NCBI RefSeq assembly: GCF_000142905.1
Contig: NW_013657639.1
Coordinates: 35,469 to 80,163 of the forward strand
DNA length: 44,695 nucleotides
Source: Thecamonas trahens ATCC 50062
Taxonomy: Eukaryota > Apusozoa > Apusomonadida > Apusomonadidae
Direction of reading: 5' to 3'
Shown: one piece after another, positions 1-8,020 of the stretch
How the letters are laid out: every line of letters begins with the position of its first letter
Numbering within the stretch: position 1 is the stretch's first letter
The notes under the pieces: generated by a model
Databases searched by the model: none
The model's input: the letters and a program-made list of their open reading frames with translations, nothing else
What the model was told of the DNA's origin: nothing
Program-made: the position numbers and the translations under genes

Positions 1-300
1 GGGGCAGGGGGCAGGGGGCAGGGGGAGGGGGGGAAGAGAGGGCCAGGACTGGCATGGCATGCAAGCCATTCGCCACAGGTATGCCTACCATGGGTGTTCC
101 TTGTCCGGCTTTCAGCAGTGTCAGTGGGAACATGGTGCTCGCAGTGAAAGTGGGGTGTGTCCTCCGACCGCCACCTCCCCCCCTCTTCCCCCTCCCCCGC
201 CTCCCGCCTCCCGCCTCCCGCCTCCCGCCTCCACCCGCTCGATTAGCTCAGTATCTACAATCCCGGCAAAACGGTTTAATCGCTACGCAAGAGCACCAAG
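1..300. other. intergenic, G-rich and C-rich low complexity
   Basis: No gene is supported in this 300-base left edge. It opens with tandem GGGGCA-like units (about 1-31) and holds C-rich CGCCTCC-type repeats (about 198-233). It lies just downstream of the stop codon of the minus-strand peroxidase, so part of it should be that gene's 3' UTR. The open frames here come from simple repeats and match no family I recognise. Confidence 0.6.
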
Positions 301-1602
301 CTACAGACGCGAGTGCGAAGGCGCGGCCTTGAGGAGGGCGACAACGTCGTGCTTGGAGTACTCGACCGCGACCTGGAGCGGGGTGAGGCCGGCGGCGTTG
401 GTGACCGAGGTGGAGGCGCCAGCGGCGAGGAGGAGCTTGACGACATCGGCGTGGCCAAAGCGCGCGGCGTCGTGGAGCGCCGTGTCGCCATACACGTCCT
501 GCACGTCCGGGTTGATGCCGACCTCGTTGCAGAGGTAGTCGATGACCTGGACGTGGCCCCAGAAGGCCGCCTTGTGCAGCGCCGAGCGCGACGACGAGGC
601 CTCGAGCTGGTGGACGTCAGCGGCGGGCGTAGCCTTCTTGAGCGGGCCAACCGAGCCGTGCATGGCGAGCTCGCGGAACTTGGCCGAGCTGGCGTCGCTC
701 GACGCGCCGGCACCTGAGAACGGGCACTTGCCGCTGGGCGCGGCAGCGGCCGGCGCAACAGGGAACGGCGTGATTGGCGGCTCGACGCCGGGCACGTTGA
801 ACGGATTGCACGCCTCGGGGCAGCCGAGCGCGAGCAGCTTGGCGTACGCCTTGGCAAAGTCGGCAAAGAACAGGTCCTGGTCGTTGGCATACGCCCGCGC
901 CCACTTGGCATACTCGGCATCGGTCCGCATCGCCATGTCCGTCGGCAGCATCATCAGCTCGCCAGTCGCCACGTCCTCGTACTGCAGCGGGCCATCCCAC
1001 TCCTTGACCTGCCACTCCTCGAACATGAGGTTGCGGAAGTACTCGTTGTCGAACGAGAGGTTCTTGCGGGTCCACGGGCCGTCAAAGCCTGACCGCACAA
1101 TGTGCGCCCGCCCCACCGTGTGCCCACCCATCAGCGCCACCGTCTCGCGGTCAGAGAAGCCCATGCGGGTAAAGAACTCGCGGACGTGATCGGCACCCTT
1201 GGACGCGTCCGGAATCCGCCCGTTCTCCGGGCAGCTCGACCCGTCGTCGGCATCAGTCCGCCCAAACGCGTGCGGGACGACCGGGCCGCCCATAAACTCG
1301 GTCGCCACCGCTCCAGCGTAAGTCCACAAGTCCGCCTCGGACACCTCCGGGTGCGCCTTCTTCACCTCGTGCAGCATGTCACGCACAATCGAGAGGCCCT
1401 TGTTGGCATCGTCCGAGATCTCCGGCTCGAACCGCATCGTCGCCCCGTCCGACCCGCCGGTCCCGTCGTGTTTGTCAAACGTCCCGGACGCATGCCACGC
1501 CACCCGCAGCGCAATCGGGCACGAGAACGACTTGCGGTTGATCAGTGCCGCCCGCACCTCTGACTTGAGAGCTTCCATGTTGACCGGCTTGTCCACTGCC
1601 AT
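301..1602 (-). CDS. class I haem peroxidase (APX/CcP-like) with C-terminal ankyrin repeats
   Basis: A 433-residue protein expected to reduce hydrogen peroxide at a haem. Residues 1-275 are a class I plant-type peroxidase. The distal Arg33, Trp36 and His37 sit in LRVAWHASGTFD, the proximal His161 in MGGHTVGRAH, the proximal Trp177 in GFDGPWT, and its hydrogen-bonding Asp222 in LPTD. The distal loop DKHDGTGGS resembles cytochrome c peroxidase, while Arg170 in RSGFDGPW is the ascorbate-peroxidase-type residue, so this looks like an APX-CcP hybrid and the electron donor is uncertain. Residues about 335-430 carry roughly three ankyrin repeats (SALHKAAFWGH, TALHDAARFGH, TPLQVAVEYSK). The start at 1602 is chosen because upstream in-frame codons read into a CTGGGA repeat. 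No targeting peptide is evident. The peroxidase call is firm; the role of the ankyrin tail is unknown. Confidence 0.9.
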   Translation of the reverse strand: MAVDKPVNMEALKSEVRAALINRKSFSCPIALRVAWHASGTFDKHDGTGGSDGATMRFEPEISDDANKGLSIVRDMLHEVKKAHPEVSEADLWTYAGAVATEFMGGPVVPHAFGRTDADDGSSCPENGRIPDASKGADHVREFFTRMGFSDRETVALMGGHTVGRAHIVRSGFDGPWTRKNLSFDNEYFRNLMFEEWQVKEWDGPLQYEDVATGELMMLPTDMAMRTDAEYAKWARAYANDQDLFFADFAKAYAKLLALGCPEACNPFNVPGVEPPITPFPVAPAAAAPSGKCPFSGAGASSDASSAKFRELAMHGSVGPLKKATPAADVHQLEASSSRSALHKAAFWGHVQVIDYLCNEVGINPDVQDVYGDTALHDAARFGHADVVKLLLAAGASTSVTNAAGLTPLQVAVEYSKHDVVALLKAAPSHSRL

Positions 1603-1869
1603 CCCCATCCCAGTCCCAGTCCCAGTCCAGTCCCAGTCCCAGTCCCCCCGCCCGCCCGATCCCCGGCCCCCGACCCCGACCCACACGCCACACAAGCCCA
1701 AGCCCAAGCCCACCATGAGTCACTCCCGTCCCCACCCCCGCCCCCACCCCCCACTCCCGCTTTCTCTCTCTCCTCTGCTCACATACTGCTGTTGTGTTGC
1801 CTCTGTTGTTCCGAGAGCTGTGTGGCTGCTCCCCCTCCTTGCTGACCTTGCGGCTGCATTTTCTTCGCC
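1603..1869. other. intergenic between peroxidase and TFIIE-alpha
   Basis: A 267-base spacer between two tandem minus-strand genes. Besides the CTGGGA repeat it contains C-rich plus-strand sequence (about 1650-1760) and no convincing coding segment. Confidence 0.6.
1610..1646. repeat. CAGTCC/CTGGGA hexanucleotide repeat before the peroxidase start
   Basis: Plus strand shows about six CAGTCC-like units, one shortened. On the transcribed strand this is GGGACT repeated immediately 5' of the peroxidase ATG. The repeated GGG triplets could form a G-quadruplex in DNA or the mRNA leader. That is inference. Confidence 0.75.
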
Positions 1870-3446
1870 TCACCACACACGTGCATCGCTACCGGCGCAA
1901 TACGCTTCGACCAGCGCATCCCATGCCTCGCGCTCGTCGTGGGTCATGGCAGAAACCTGCGCTGGCGTGACTTGGTCCACCACCACTGCTTGCCCGCACA
2001 CGCTGACGGTGGCCGTCGACGGATCAAAGCCCTCGTTCTCGTCGTCCTCGCCCTCGCCGCCACCGTCGTACTCGTCGTCGTACTCGCCGGCCTCGTCCAT
2101 ATGCGCCACTCCGTCGGCTTGCCCGGCCCGCCGCCGCTTACGGCCATGGGCCTGGAAAATCGAGTCGAGCTCGCGCTCGAGCTCGAGGTCTTCGGTCGTC
2201 TGCTCGATGACCGGTGCGCCGTCGGGCGAGATCTCGACAAAGGTGACGACAGGGCCGCGGGCCCTCGGGCCGGCCCGCGGCTGTGGCCTGCTCGTGCTCT
2301 CGAGCTCCATCGGCGCGCACTGGGCCGCCGTGCCCGCCCGGCGTCGCTGCTGCTTGCGCCGCGAACACGGACCTCGTCGAGCTTGCGGACGAGCCGCTGC
2401 GAGCGGGCGAGCGCCGACTCGCGCCCACCGCCAAGCTCGAGCTGCGAGACGTCGACGGTGGTGCCCTGCGCCGCCGCCGTTCGCGCCCGCGCCTGAATCC
2501 GCGCCTCGCGGAGGACAAGGTCCTCGTTGGCAATGGCAAACCGCGAGACCTTGATCTGCGGATCGGTCTCGGACGGCGGCGGGACGGCCGGCGCCACCAT
2601 CCACGCCGGCAGCTCGGTCATGCCGCCGGCTTCGCGCGAGGCGTGTGCCGACGACGGCCGGATGTCGACCGTGATCCGCTGCGCGCCCATGCCGAGCTTG
2701 GCCTGCCGCACCTGCCGCAGCCGTGTCTCCTCCTCTTCGTTGAGCTTCCACTTGAGCTCCTCCTCGGTGAGGATGGCATTGTTGCCGTCGGCGTCGACGT
2801 GCCAGGTAAACTGCTGCGTTTGCTCAAGCAGCCGCCCGATGGGATCCAGCTGCTCGTTGAGCCGCTTCTCGCGCGCCAGCAGCGACGCGTGCTCGGTCTT
2901 GGCGTCAATCCGCTCGAGCCGAACCCCGCATCGTGCACACCGAAAGTGGCCCGTCGCCGCCTCCATGTCGCCAAACTTCTTGCCGCACGTCTTGCACTCA
3001 AAGGCAAACCGCGCCACCGCCGTGATCGCCTCTTCCATCTGCTTCTTCATCTTGACAAACCGGTACGTCACCGCGTCGACCACGCCCTTAAAGTTGATCC
3101 AATAGTAGTCGTTGGCTGTCCCCTTAAAGTCAGCAATCGTGTACTCGTGGCCCTCCTTGAACTCGAGCTCGGGCTCGGCTGTGATCCGCTTCTTGGTCAC
3201 CATCCGCTCCAGCTCCAGCGGCTTGAGATACATCGTCAGCTGCTTCTTCTGGAACTTCATCAGCTCTCTGAGGTCGTCGTCCTTGATCGGCGCCTTGGCC
3301 AGCAGCATGTCCATCAGCACAATCGACGGCCCGTCGTAGAACGCACGCATCACCTTGCGCGTCAGCTCCGCGAGCACCTCGTACCCGACCGTCGCATCGT
3401 TGACCGTCGGCGCCACTCCCATCTTCATCGCCGCCTGCGCGATCAT
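1870..3446 (-). CDS. transcription initiation factor TFIIE subunit alpha (one frame break)
   Basis: Homologue of the large TFIIE subunit, which recruits and stimulates TFIIH at RNA polymerase II promoters in the nucleus; about 525 residues once one base is allowed for. Residues about 10-95 are the winged-helix region (RKVMRAFYDGPSIVLMDMLL). A C4 zinc ribbon follows at about 150-178 (CKTCGKKF and CARCG). The acidic tail contains the family's C-terminal box (VSVCGQAVVVDQVTPAQ). The 5' part and the tail lie in different frames. The switch is between about 2323 and 2376, near KLDEVRVRG. It fits one missing base near 2359, or an intron of 20, 23 or 53 nt starting GTCCGT. I chose Met at 3446 because upstream in-frame codons are Gly/Arg low complexity; 3428 or 3422 are alternatives. 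Confidence 0.85.
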
Positions 3447-3586
3447 CGAGTCATCGTACGCATCCTCGCGTCCAACCTCACCTCCCCTCCCCCACCTGCG
3501 CCCGTGCCTTTTCCTGCGCCCGCGCCCGCTCCGCTCCCAGCCTCGCCCGCAGCCCTGCTCGCCGTCCCCGACTCCATCGGTCTGCC

Positions 3587-3638
3587 GCCTACAGCCACCG
3601 CCTACAGCCACCGCCTACAGCCACCGCCTACAGCCGCT
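3587..3638. repeat. 13-bp tandem repeat, four units
   Basis: Four consecutive copies of GCCTACAGCCACC, the last diverging at its end, in the region shared by two divergent promoters. Confidence 0.85.
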
Positions 3639-3835
3639 TTCTGCAACCAAAGCCAGACGTCAAACGCCAAAGAGCTCGTTCCACACAACCTTGGAACACG
3701 CCGACTCGCTCCAACCCCACGAGCTCAACGCACCCGACCACCTTCAAGTCGAGTCTGCACCACTCCGCCTCCGCCACCACCGACGACCACCCCTCCCCCA
3801 TTCCCCCCCTCCCCACCCTCACCACCCAAGTCGCA

Positions 3836-3982
3836 CTAACAATTTTTTCACACCACCCCCCACCCCCCACCCCCTCCCGTACAACCTCACAACCCAACCA
3901 ATTCCCCCCCCTTCTCCTCCCTCCCTTCCACCACCACCCCTCCCCCACCCCCCACCCCCACCCCCCACCACCCCCACCATTC
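3836..3982 (+). promoter_or_regulatory. C-rich leader upstream of RasGEF gene
   Basis: Almost uninterrupted runs of C with scattered A and T lead straight to the ATG at 3983. Comparable C/CA-rich sense-strand leaders precede several other genes here. Whether it acts in the promoter or the 5' UTR cannot be told from sequence. Confidence 0.45.
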
Positions 3983-6900
3983 ATGCCCCACTTTATCACT
4001 CTCACCGAAGTAGAGGACGCAGCAGCACGACGTATCCAATGGTTCTTCCACACAGCCCGCCTCCGACGGCAGGCCGTGTCGGCTGCCTCGGCGGCTGCCT
4101 GTGACACGCTCCACACCCGTGGTCTGGACAAGTTGGGCGAGATGACAAGGACTGCTGCTGCTGCCCACTGGTTGGCGGCGTCTCTCTCGCAGCACAGCTC
4201 TACCTCTGCCACATGTCCATCCATCTCACCGTCGCCATCGCCATCGCCATCGCCATCGCCATCGCCATCGCCATCGCCGCACTCGCGCCCTCCTCCTCGC
4301 GCTTCCCGCTCTACAAAGGCTCACGCCTCGTCATCATCGCCTGCATCGTCAGCTCCGCCCTCGCCGAGCGCACCTCGTCCTCAGCCACTAAGACCGCCCC
4401 AGGCCTGTGGCTTTCCTCGTGGTCTCTCCGATGGCGATCTGGTCTCCGCGCCCATGATGGGCACGCCGCCGCCCGCCTCCCCGTTGCCGGGCGCTCTGGG
4501 CGCGCTGGTGGCGTCGGTGACCAATGGCCCAGCTGCGCCTGCGGCCGTGGCCCATGCCACCGACAATCAAGAGGCTTGTCCCGACTCGGGAACCGGCATT
4601 GACGCGCTGATGCGTCGTTGCCTGGTCCAGCTGGTCGAGGATGCCGTGCCAGAAGGCGCAGACCCGGCCTCGGTCCTGCACGACGCCCGCCTCGCCACCA
4701 CAACCTCGCTTGTCCTCGCCGTCTATCCGCTGTGGATGTCTGCCGCCTGGCTTGCCCGTCTCCTTGTCCGCCGCATCGTCGCTCCGGCCACCCCGCCGTC
4801 GGTTGCGCAGGCGCTCCTCTACGTCCTCTCGGCGTGGTGGCGGCTCCTTTCGCGTCCGCGGCTCGGGCCGGGCGGATTAGTCGAACCGTCGGTCTCGGCC
4901 CTCGACGTCGCCGCCTTCATCACTGCCGGCCTCTCCTCGTGGGCGCCACGCCATCCCGACGTTGCCGCCGCCTCGGCTACCCTCCTTGTCCGCGTCTCTG
5001 CACCGCTCGCCCTCCCGCCGACCGACCTTCCACCGCCGACTCCTGTCGTGCCTTCAGCTTCGCTCCTCCGCAAGGCTGGTCCGCTCGCGACCATGCGCGC
5101 CGACGTCGCTGGGTTCAACGAGCGTCTTGCACTCGGGAGAGTCACCTCCTCCAAGTCGCTCCTCGCCAACGACGCGCTCCTCGTCGCCTCGCAGCTGACC
5201 CTCATTGAGTCAGCCTCGTTTGCTCGCATCGACCTTGTCGAGTGGCACGCCTACATCCGGCTCTATCCGCGCCTCGCCGCCGCCCGCCTCGCCCCGCACA
5301 CCGCCTGGCCGCTCGTTGCTGCTGCACCCAACCTCACCACCCTCCTGCTCCGTCAGGAGGCCGTCTCCGCCTGGGCTCGCTCGCTCGTCCTGCAGCCGCA
5401 GTTTCTCAACGCCCAGCTGGTCCGTGTCGTGTGGCTTGTCCAGGTTGCGCGCTTTGCCTTTGACCTCCGCAACCACGCCACCGCCGCCGCCATCGTCACC
5501 GGCCTCCTCTCGCTCCAGGTCCGCTCTGCCACCGCCCTCTGGCGCCACCTGCCAAAGGCCACTGGCATGCTCCTCGCCGAGCTCCATGCCGCCCTCCTCG
5601 CGCCGGCAGGCGACTCGCCGTTTGCCGCCACCTCGCGCTACCTCGACGAGACCAACGACTCATGGCTCGCCCTCGACGAGCTTGCGCCGCATCTCGCGTG
5701 TGTCGCGCCTCGCCTCGCCCATGCCCGTCGCGGCTTCCGCCTCCTCTCGCGGCTGTGGTCCAAGCGCGGCGGTGGCTCGCCGCTCATCCCGGTCGTCCCG
5801 CGCATCCTGCACGCCATGATCACCTCGGTCCCCTGCGGCGCGTGCATCGCCCACCTCCCGTCGCGCCCAGCCTTTATGGTCGCCTCGCTGGTCGCCTCTC
5901 TCGATGCCCTCGACCCGCTCGCCTCAGCCCTCTCCTCGCTCACCCGCCTCTCCGCCGCCCACGCCGGCTATGCCCTCCTCACCACCGCCCTCTCTACACA
6001 CCGCGTCTACGGCCAGTTCCCGATCGCTTCGCCCACCCTTCTCGCCCTCGTCGACCGCACCATCTGGCGCCCTCTGCTCGACGCCTACTCGCTCTCGCCG
6101 CACGACTCGACCGGCCCGCCCGAGGCCACCCTCCTCGCCGCCGCCCGCATCTCGCCGCTCCTCGACCCCATGCAGGGCCTGGTCCCGCACGCTTGCTCGC
6201 CGCTGCCGCTCTCGCTCGACGCATTTGCCGCAGAGCCTGGCGCTGCCACCCCCCACGTCTGGGAGGCTGCGCTCGTCGAGGCTCACCCGGCCCGGCCCTC
6301 GGGCCCTTCGGGCCTCTTCTCGCTTGGCCGTATGCTCCTTGGCGCCGTCTTTCCCGAGGCCGGCCTCCACTCGCCGTCGGCCTCGGTCGGCACCCGCCCA
6401 CACACCCGTCTCTGGGGCTACCTCGCCATCCACAACTCCAAGGGCCTCTACTTTGTCGCCACTCCGCGCCTCGGCCCGCGCACAGAGCGCATGGTCACCT
6501 GGGACGCCGTCGCCACCATGGCTCTCGGATCCTCCGGCTCTGCCCTGCTCATCCGCACCCGCCTCGGCGCTGTCTACACATTTACCCACATCACCCCGCT
6601 GTGGAGCCCGGACCCGTCGCCCCACCGCAACATCTCCCGCCCGCCGCCCGCCGACGTCCTCCTCAACACCCTCCACACCCAGATGGCCAAGTTCCGCGCA
6701 GACACCGACGCCTCGGCCCTCTCGCAGACCCTAGTCGCCCACAATGTCAACTCGCCAGGCTCGACCCCGCGCGGCGCGTCTGCCGCACGCCGGGTTCCGC
6801 CCCGCAAGCCACCGCTCCCGCCGTCAAACTCGACCGAGGCCGAGCTGTACGACGACGAGTCGACCGAGCTCAACGCTTCCTTTGCCGCCCCGGCCACCAC

Positions 6901-7912
6901 CACAGACTCGATCCTCATCTTTTCCGACGACTCGCTCACCACAGGCTGGGACGCTCTCTCGTTCTCCTCCTCCGGTCCTGACCCGTACTTCTCGTCGTCT
7001 TCCGGCGCTTCGGGCGGGCCCGGTACCCTCTCCGACTCGGCCTGCGCCGCCGACCGCTCGTCGCCCAACCCGCGCGCGCGTGCCCGTCGCTCGCCCATCC
7101 CCTTTGCCGACGATGCCGCCGCGCTCAAGCGCGCCCAGAAGAAGCGCGTGCCGCCGTGGAAGCGCGCTCGCCTCCGCCGCGCGCTCCCGGCCCCGCCGCG
7201 CGTCGCAAGACCGTCGCGTGTCTCTCAGGAGGCGCTCGCCAAAGAGTATCTCGAGGCCTCCGAGGGTGCCCCGCTCGAGTCGGGTATCGCGCTGCAGGAA
7301 GTCAACTCGAACCGCGGCATCGTGCTGTTTTCATTCGACACCCTCAAGCCCGGTCGCGCCTACACCTCGCTCACGTCGGGCCTCCGCATCTCGCGCTCCG
7401 GTGAAGGCTCGATCCGCATCGGCAACAAGCTCTTCTCCATCCCGGTCACCCAGTCGCTCTCACCAACTCTTGCTGTCTCGACTCCGTCGCTCCGCCAGAA
7501 GCGCTCGTCCGAGCTTGTCCGGCTCGCCCACATCAACTCGGCCCTCGCCGCCCAGCACGACCGCGAAGCCGCCCGCGCCGCAAAGGCCGTCATGCTTTAC
7601 GAGCGCGCACAGGCTCACATCCGCGCCAAAGAGGCCCGTGCAGAGGCCCGCGCCCGTGCAGACTTTGAGCGCGAGCGCCGTGCAGCATTCAAGTCCCGCA
7701 GGGACGCCGTCGCTGCTCAGCGGCGCCGCGTTGCCGCACGCCGTGCCGCACGTCCGACCTCGCCAAACGCATCGAACCCGACCTCGCCGACCTCGTCCTC
7801 GTCGGCTGCACGCAAATCGCGCACCCGGACAAAGTCGTCCACTAAGCGCGCCCGCCCGCAACCGCCACTACCGGTCCCGGTCGAGGCCGCGCCAACCGCA
7901 GTGACACCGTAG
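3983..7912 (+). CDS. RasGEF (Cdc25-type) protein with IQ motif and PH-like domain
   Basis: A 1,309-residue uninterrupted frame, probably a guanine-nucleotide exchange factor for a Ras-family GTPase. An IQ-like motif is at residues 13-31 (AARRIQWFFHTARLRRQ), suggesting calmodulin binding. A Ser-Pro repeat at about 83-98 is encoded by a hexanucleotide repeat. Residues about 205-290 resemble the RasGEF N-terminal module. Residues about 400-600 resemble the Cdc25 catalytic fold, notably LTLIESASFARID and the helix pair VARFAFDLRNHATAAAIVTG. Residues about 805-875 look PH-like (WGYLAIHNSKGLYF). The tail is Ser-rich, then basic and possibly coiled coil. Its stop is four bases from the stop of the opposing kinase gene. 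The RasGEF match is by motif pattern and divergent; catalytic competence is not established. Confidence 0.7.
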   Translation: MPHFITLTEVEDAAARRIQWFFHTARLRRQAVSAASAAACDTLHTRGLDKLGEMTRTAAAAHWLAASLSQHSSTSATCPSISPSPSPSPSPSPSPSPSPHSRPPPRASRSTKAHASSSSPASSAPPSPSAPRPQPLRPPQACGFPRGLSDGDLVSAPMMGTPPPASPLPGALGALVASVTNGPAAPAAVAHATDNQEACPDSGTGIDALMRRCLVQLVEDAVPEGADPASVLHDARLATTTSLVLAVYPLWMSAAWLARLLVRRIVAPATPPSVAQALLYVLSAWWRLLSRPRLGPGGLVEPSVSALDVAAFITAGLSSWAPRHPDVAAASATLLVRVSAPLALPPTDLPPPTPVVPSASLLRKAGPLATMRADVAGFNERLALGRVTSSKSLLANDALLVASQLTLIESASFARIDLVEWHAYIRLYPRLAAARLAPHTAWPLVAAAPNLTTLLLRQEAVSAWARSLVLQPQFLNAQLVRVVWLVQVARFAFDLRNHATAAAIVTGLLSLQVRSATALWRHLPKATGMLLAELHAALLAPAGDSPFAATSRYLDETNDSWLALDELAPHLACVAPRLAHARRGFRLLSRLWSKRGGGSPLIPVVPRILHAMITSVPCGACIAHLPSRPAFMVASLVASLDALDPLASALSSLTRLSAAHAGYALLTTALSTHRVYGQFPIASPTLLALVDRTIWRPLLDAYSLSPHDSTGPPEATLLAAARISPLLDPMQGLVPHACSPLPLSLDAFAAEPGAATPHVWEAALVEAHPARPSGPSGLFSLGRMLLGAVFPEAGLHSPSASVGTRPHTRLWGYLAIHNSKGLYFVATPRLGPRTERMVTWDAVATMALGSSGSALLIRTRLGAVYTFTHITPLWSPDPSPHRNISRPPPADVLLNTLHTQMAKFRADTDASALSQTLVAHNVNSPGSTPRGASAARRVPPRKPPLPPSNSTEAELYDDESTELNASFAAPATTTDSILIFSDDSLTTGWDALSFSSSGPDPYFSSSSGASGGPGTLSDSACAADRSSPNPRARARRSPIPFADDAAALKRAQKKRVPPWKRARLRRALPAPPRVARPSRVSQEALAKEYLEASEGAPLESGIALQEVNSNRGIVLFSFDTLKPGRAYTSLTSGLRISRSGEGSIRIGNKLFSIPVTQSLSPTLAVSTPSLRQKRSSELVRLAHINSALAAQHDREAARAAKAVMLYERAQAHIRAKEARAEARARADFERERRAAFKSRRDAVAAQRRRVAARRAARPTSPNASNPTSPTSSSSAARKSRTRTKSSTKRARPQPPLPVPVEAAPTAVTP
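4231..4278 (+). repeat. in-frame TCGCCA hexanucleotide repeat (Ser-Pro)
   Basis: About eight tandem TCGCCA units inside the RasGEF coding region, encoding alternating Ser-Pro. Length changes by whole units would keep the frame. Confidence 0.85.
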
Positions 7913-7916
7913 CAGC

Positions 7917-7973
7917 TCACGCAGACCCAGCCGCCGCGCCCGAGCCCGAGCTCGAACTCGAGTATGAGTAGCT

Positions 7974-8020
<47 letters not shown>

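Larger units (their letters stand above)
3447..3982. other. divergent intergenic region, TFIIE-alpha / RasGEF
   Basis: A 536-base region that should hold both promoters. It contains four 13-bp tandem units and a long C-rich plus-strand tract (about 3780-3980) ending at the RasGEF start codon. The TFIIE-alpha frame stays open to an ATG at 3611, but that stretch is Gly/Arg low complexity, more likely leader or intron than protein. Confidence 0.6.

Noticed and set aside
2283-3839. 518-residue plus-strand frame opposite TFIIE-alpha
   Set aside because: Shadow of the coding strand: Arg/Leu/Pro-rich, no motif, and the opposite strand has a winged helix, zinc ribbon and C-terminal box. High GC leaves many antisense frames open.
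4213-4602. Small membrane protein from frame reading IAIAIAIA
   Set aside because: Out-of-frame translation of the TCGCCA repeat inside the RasGEF gene.
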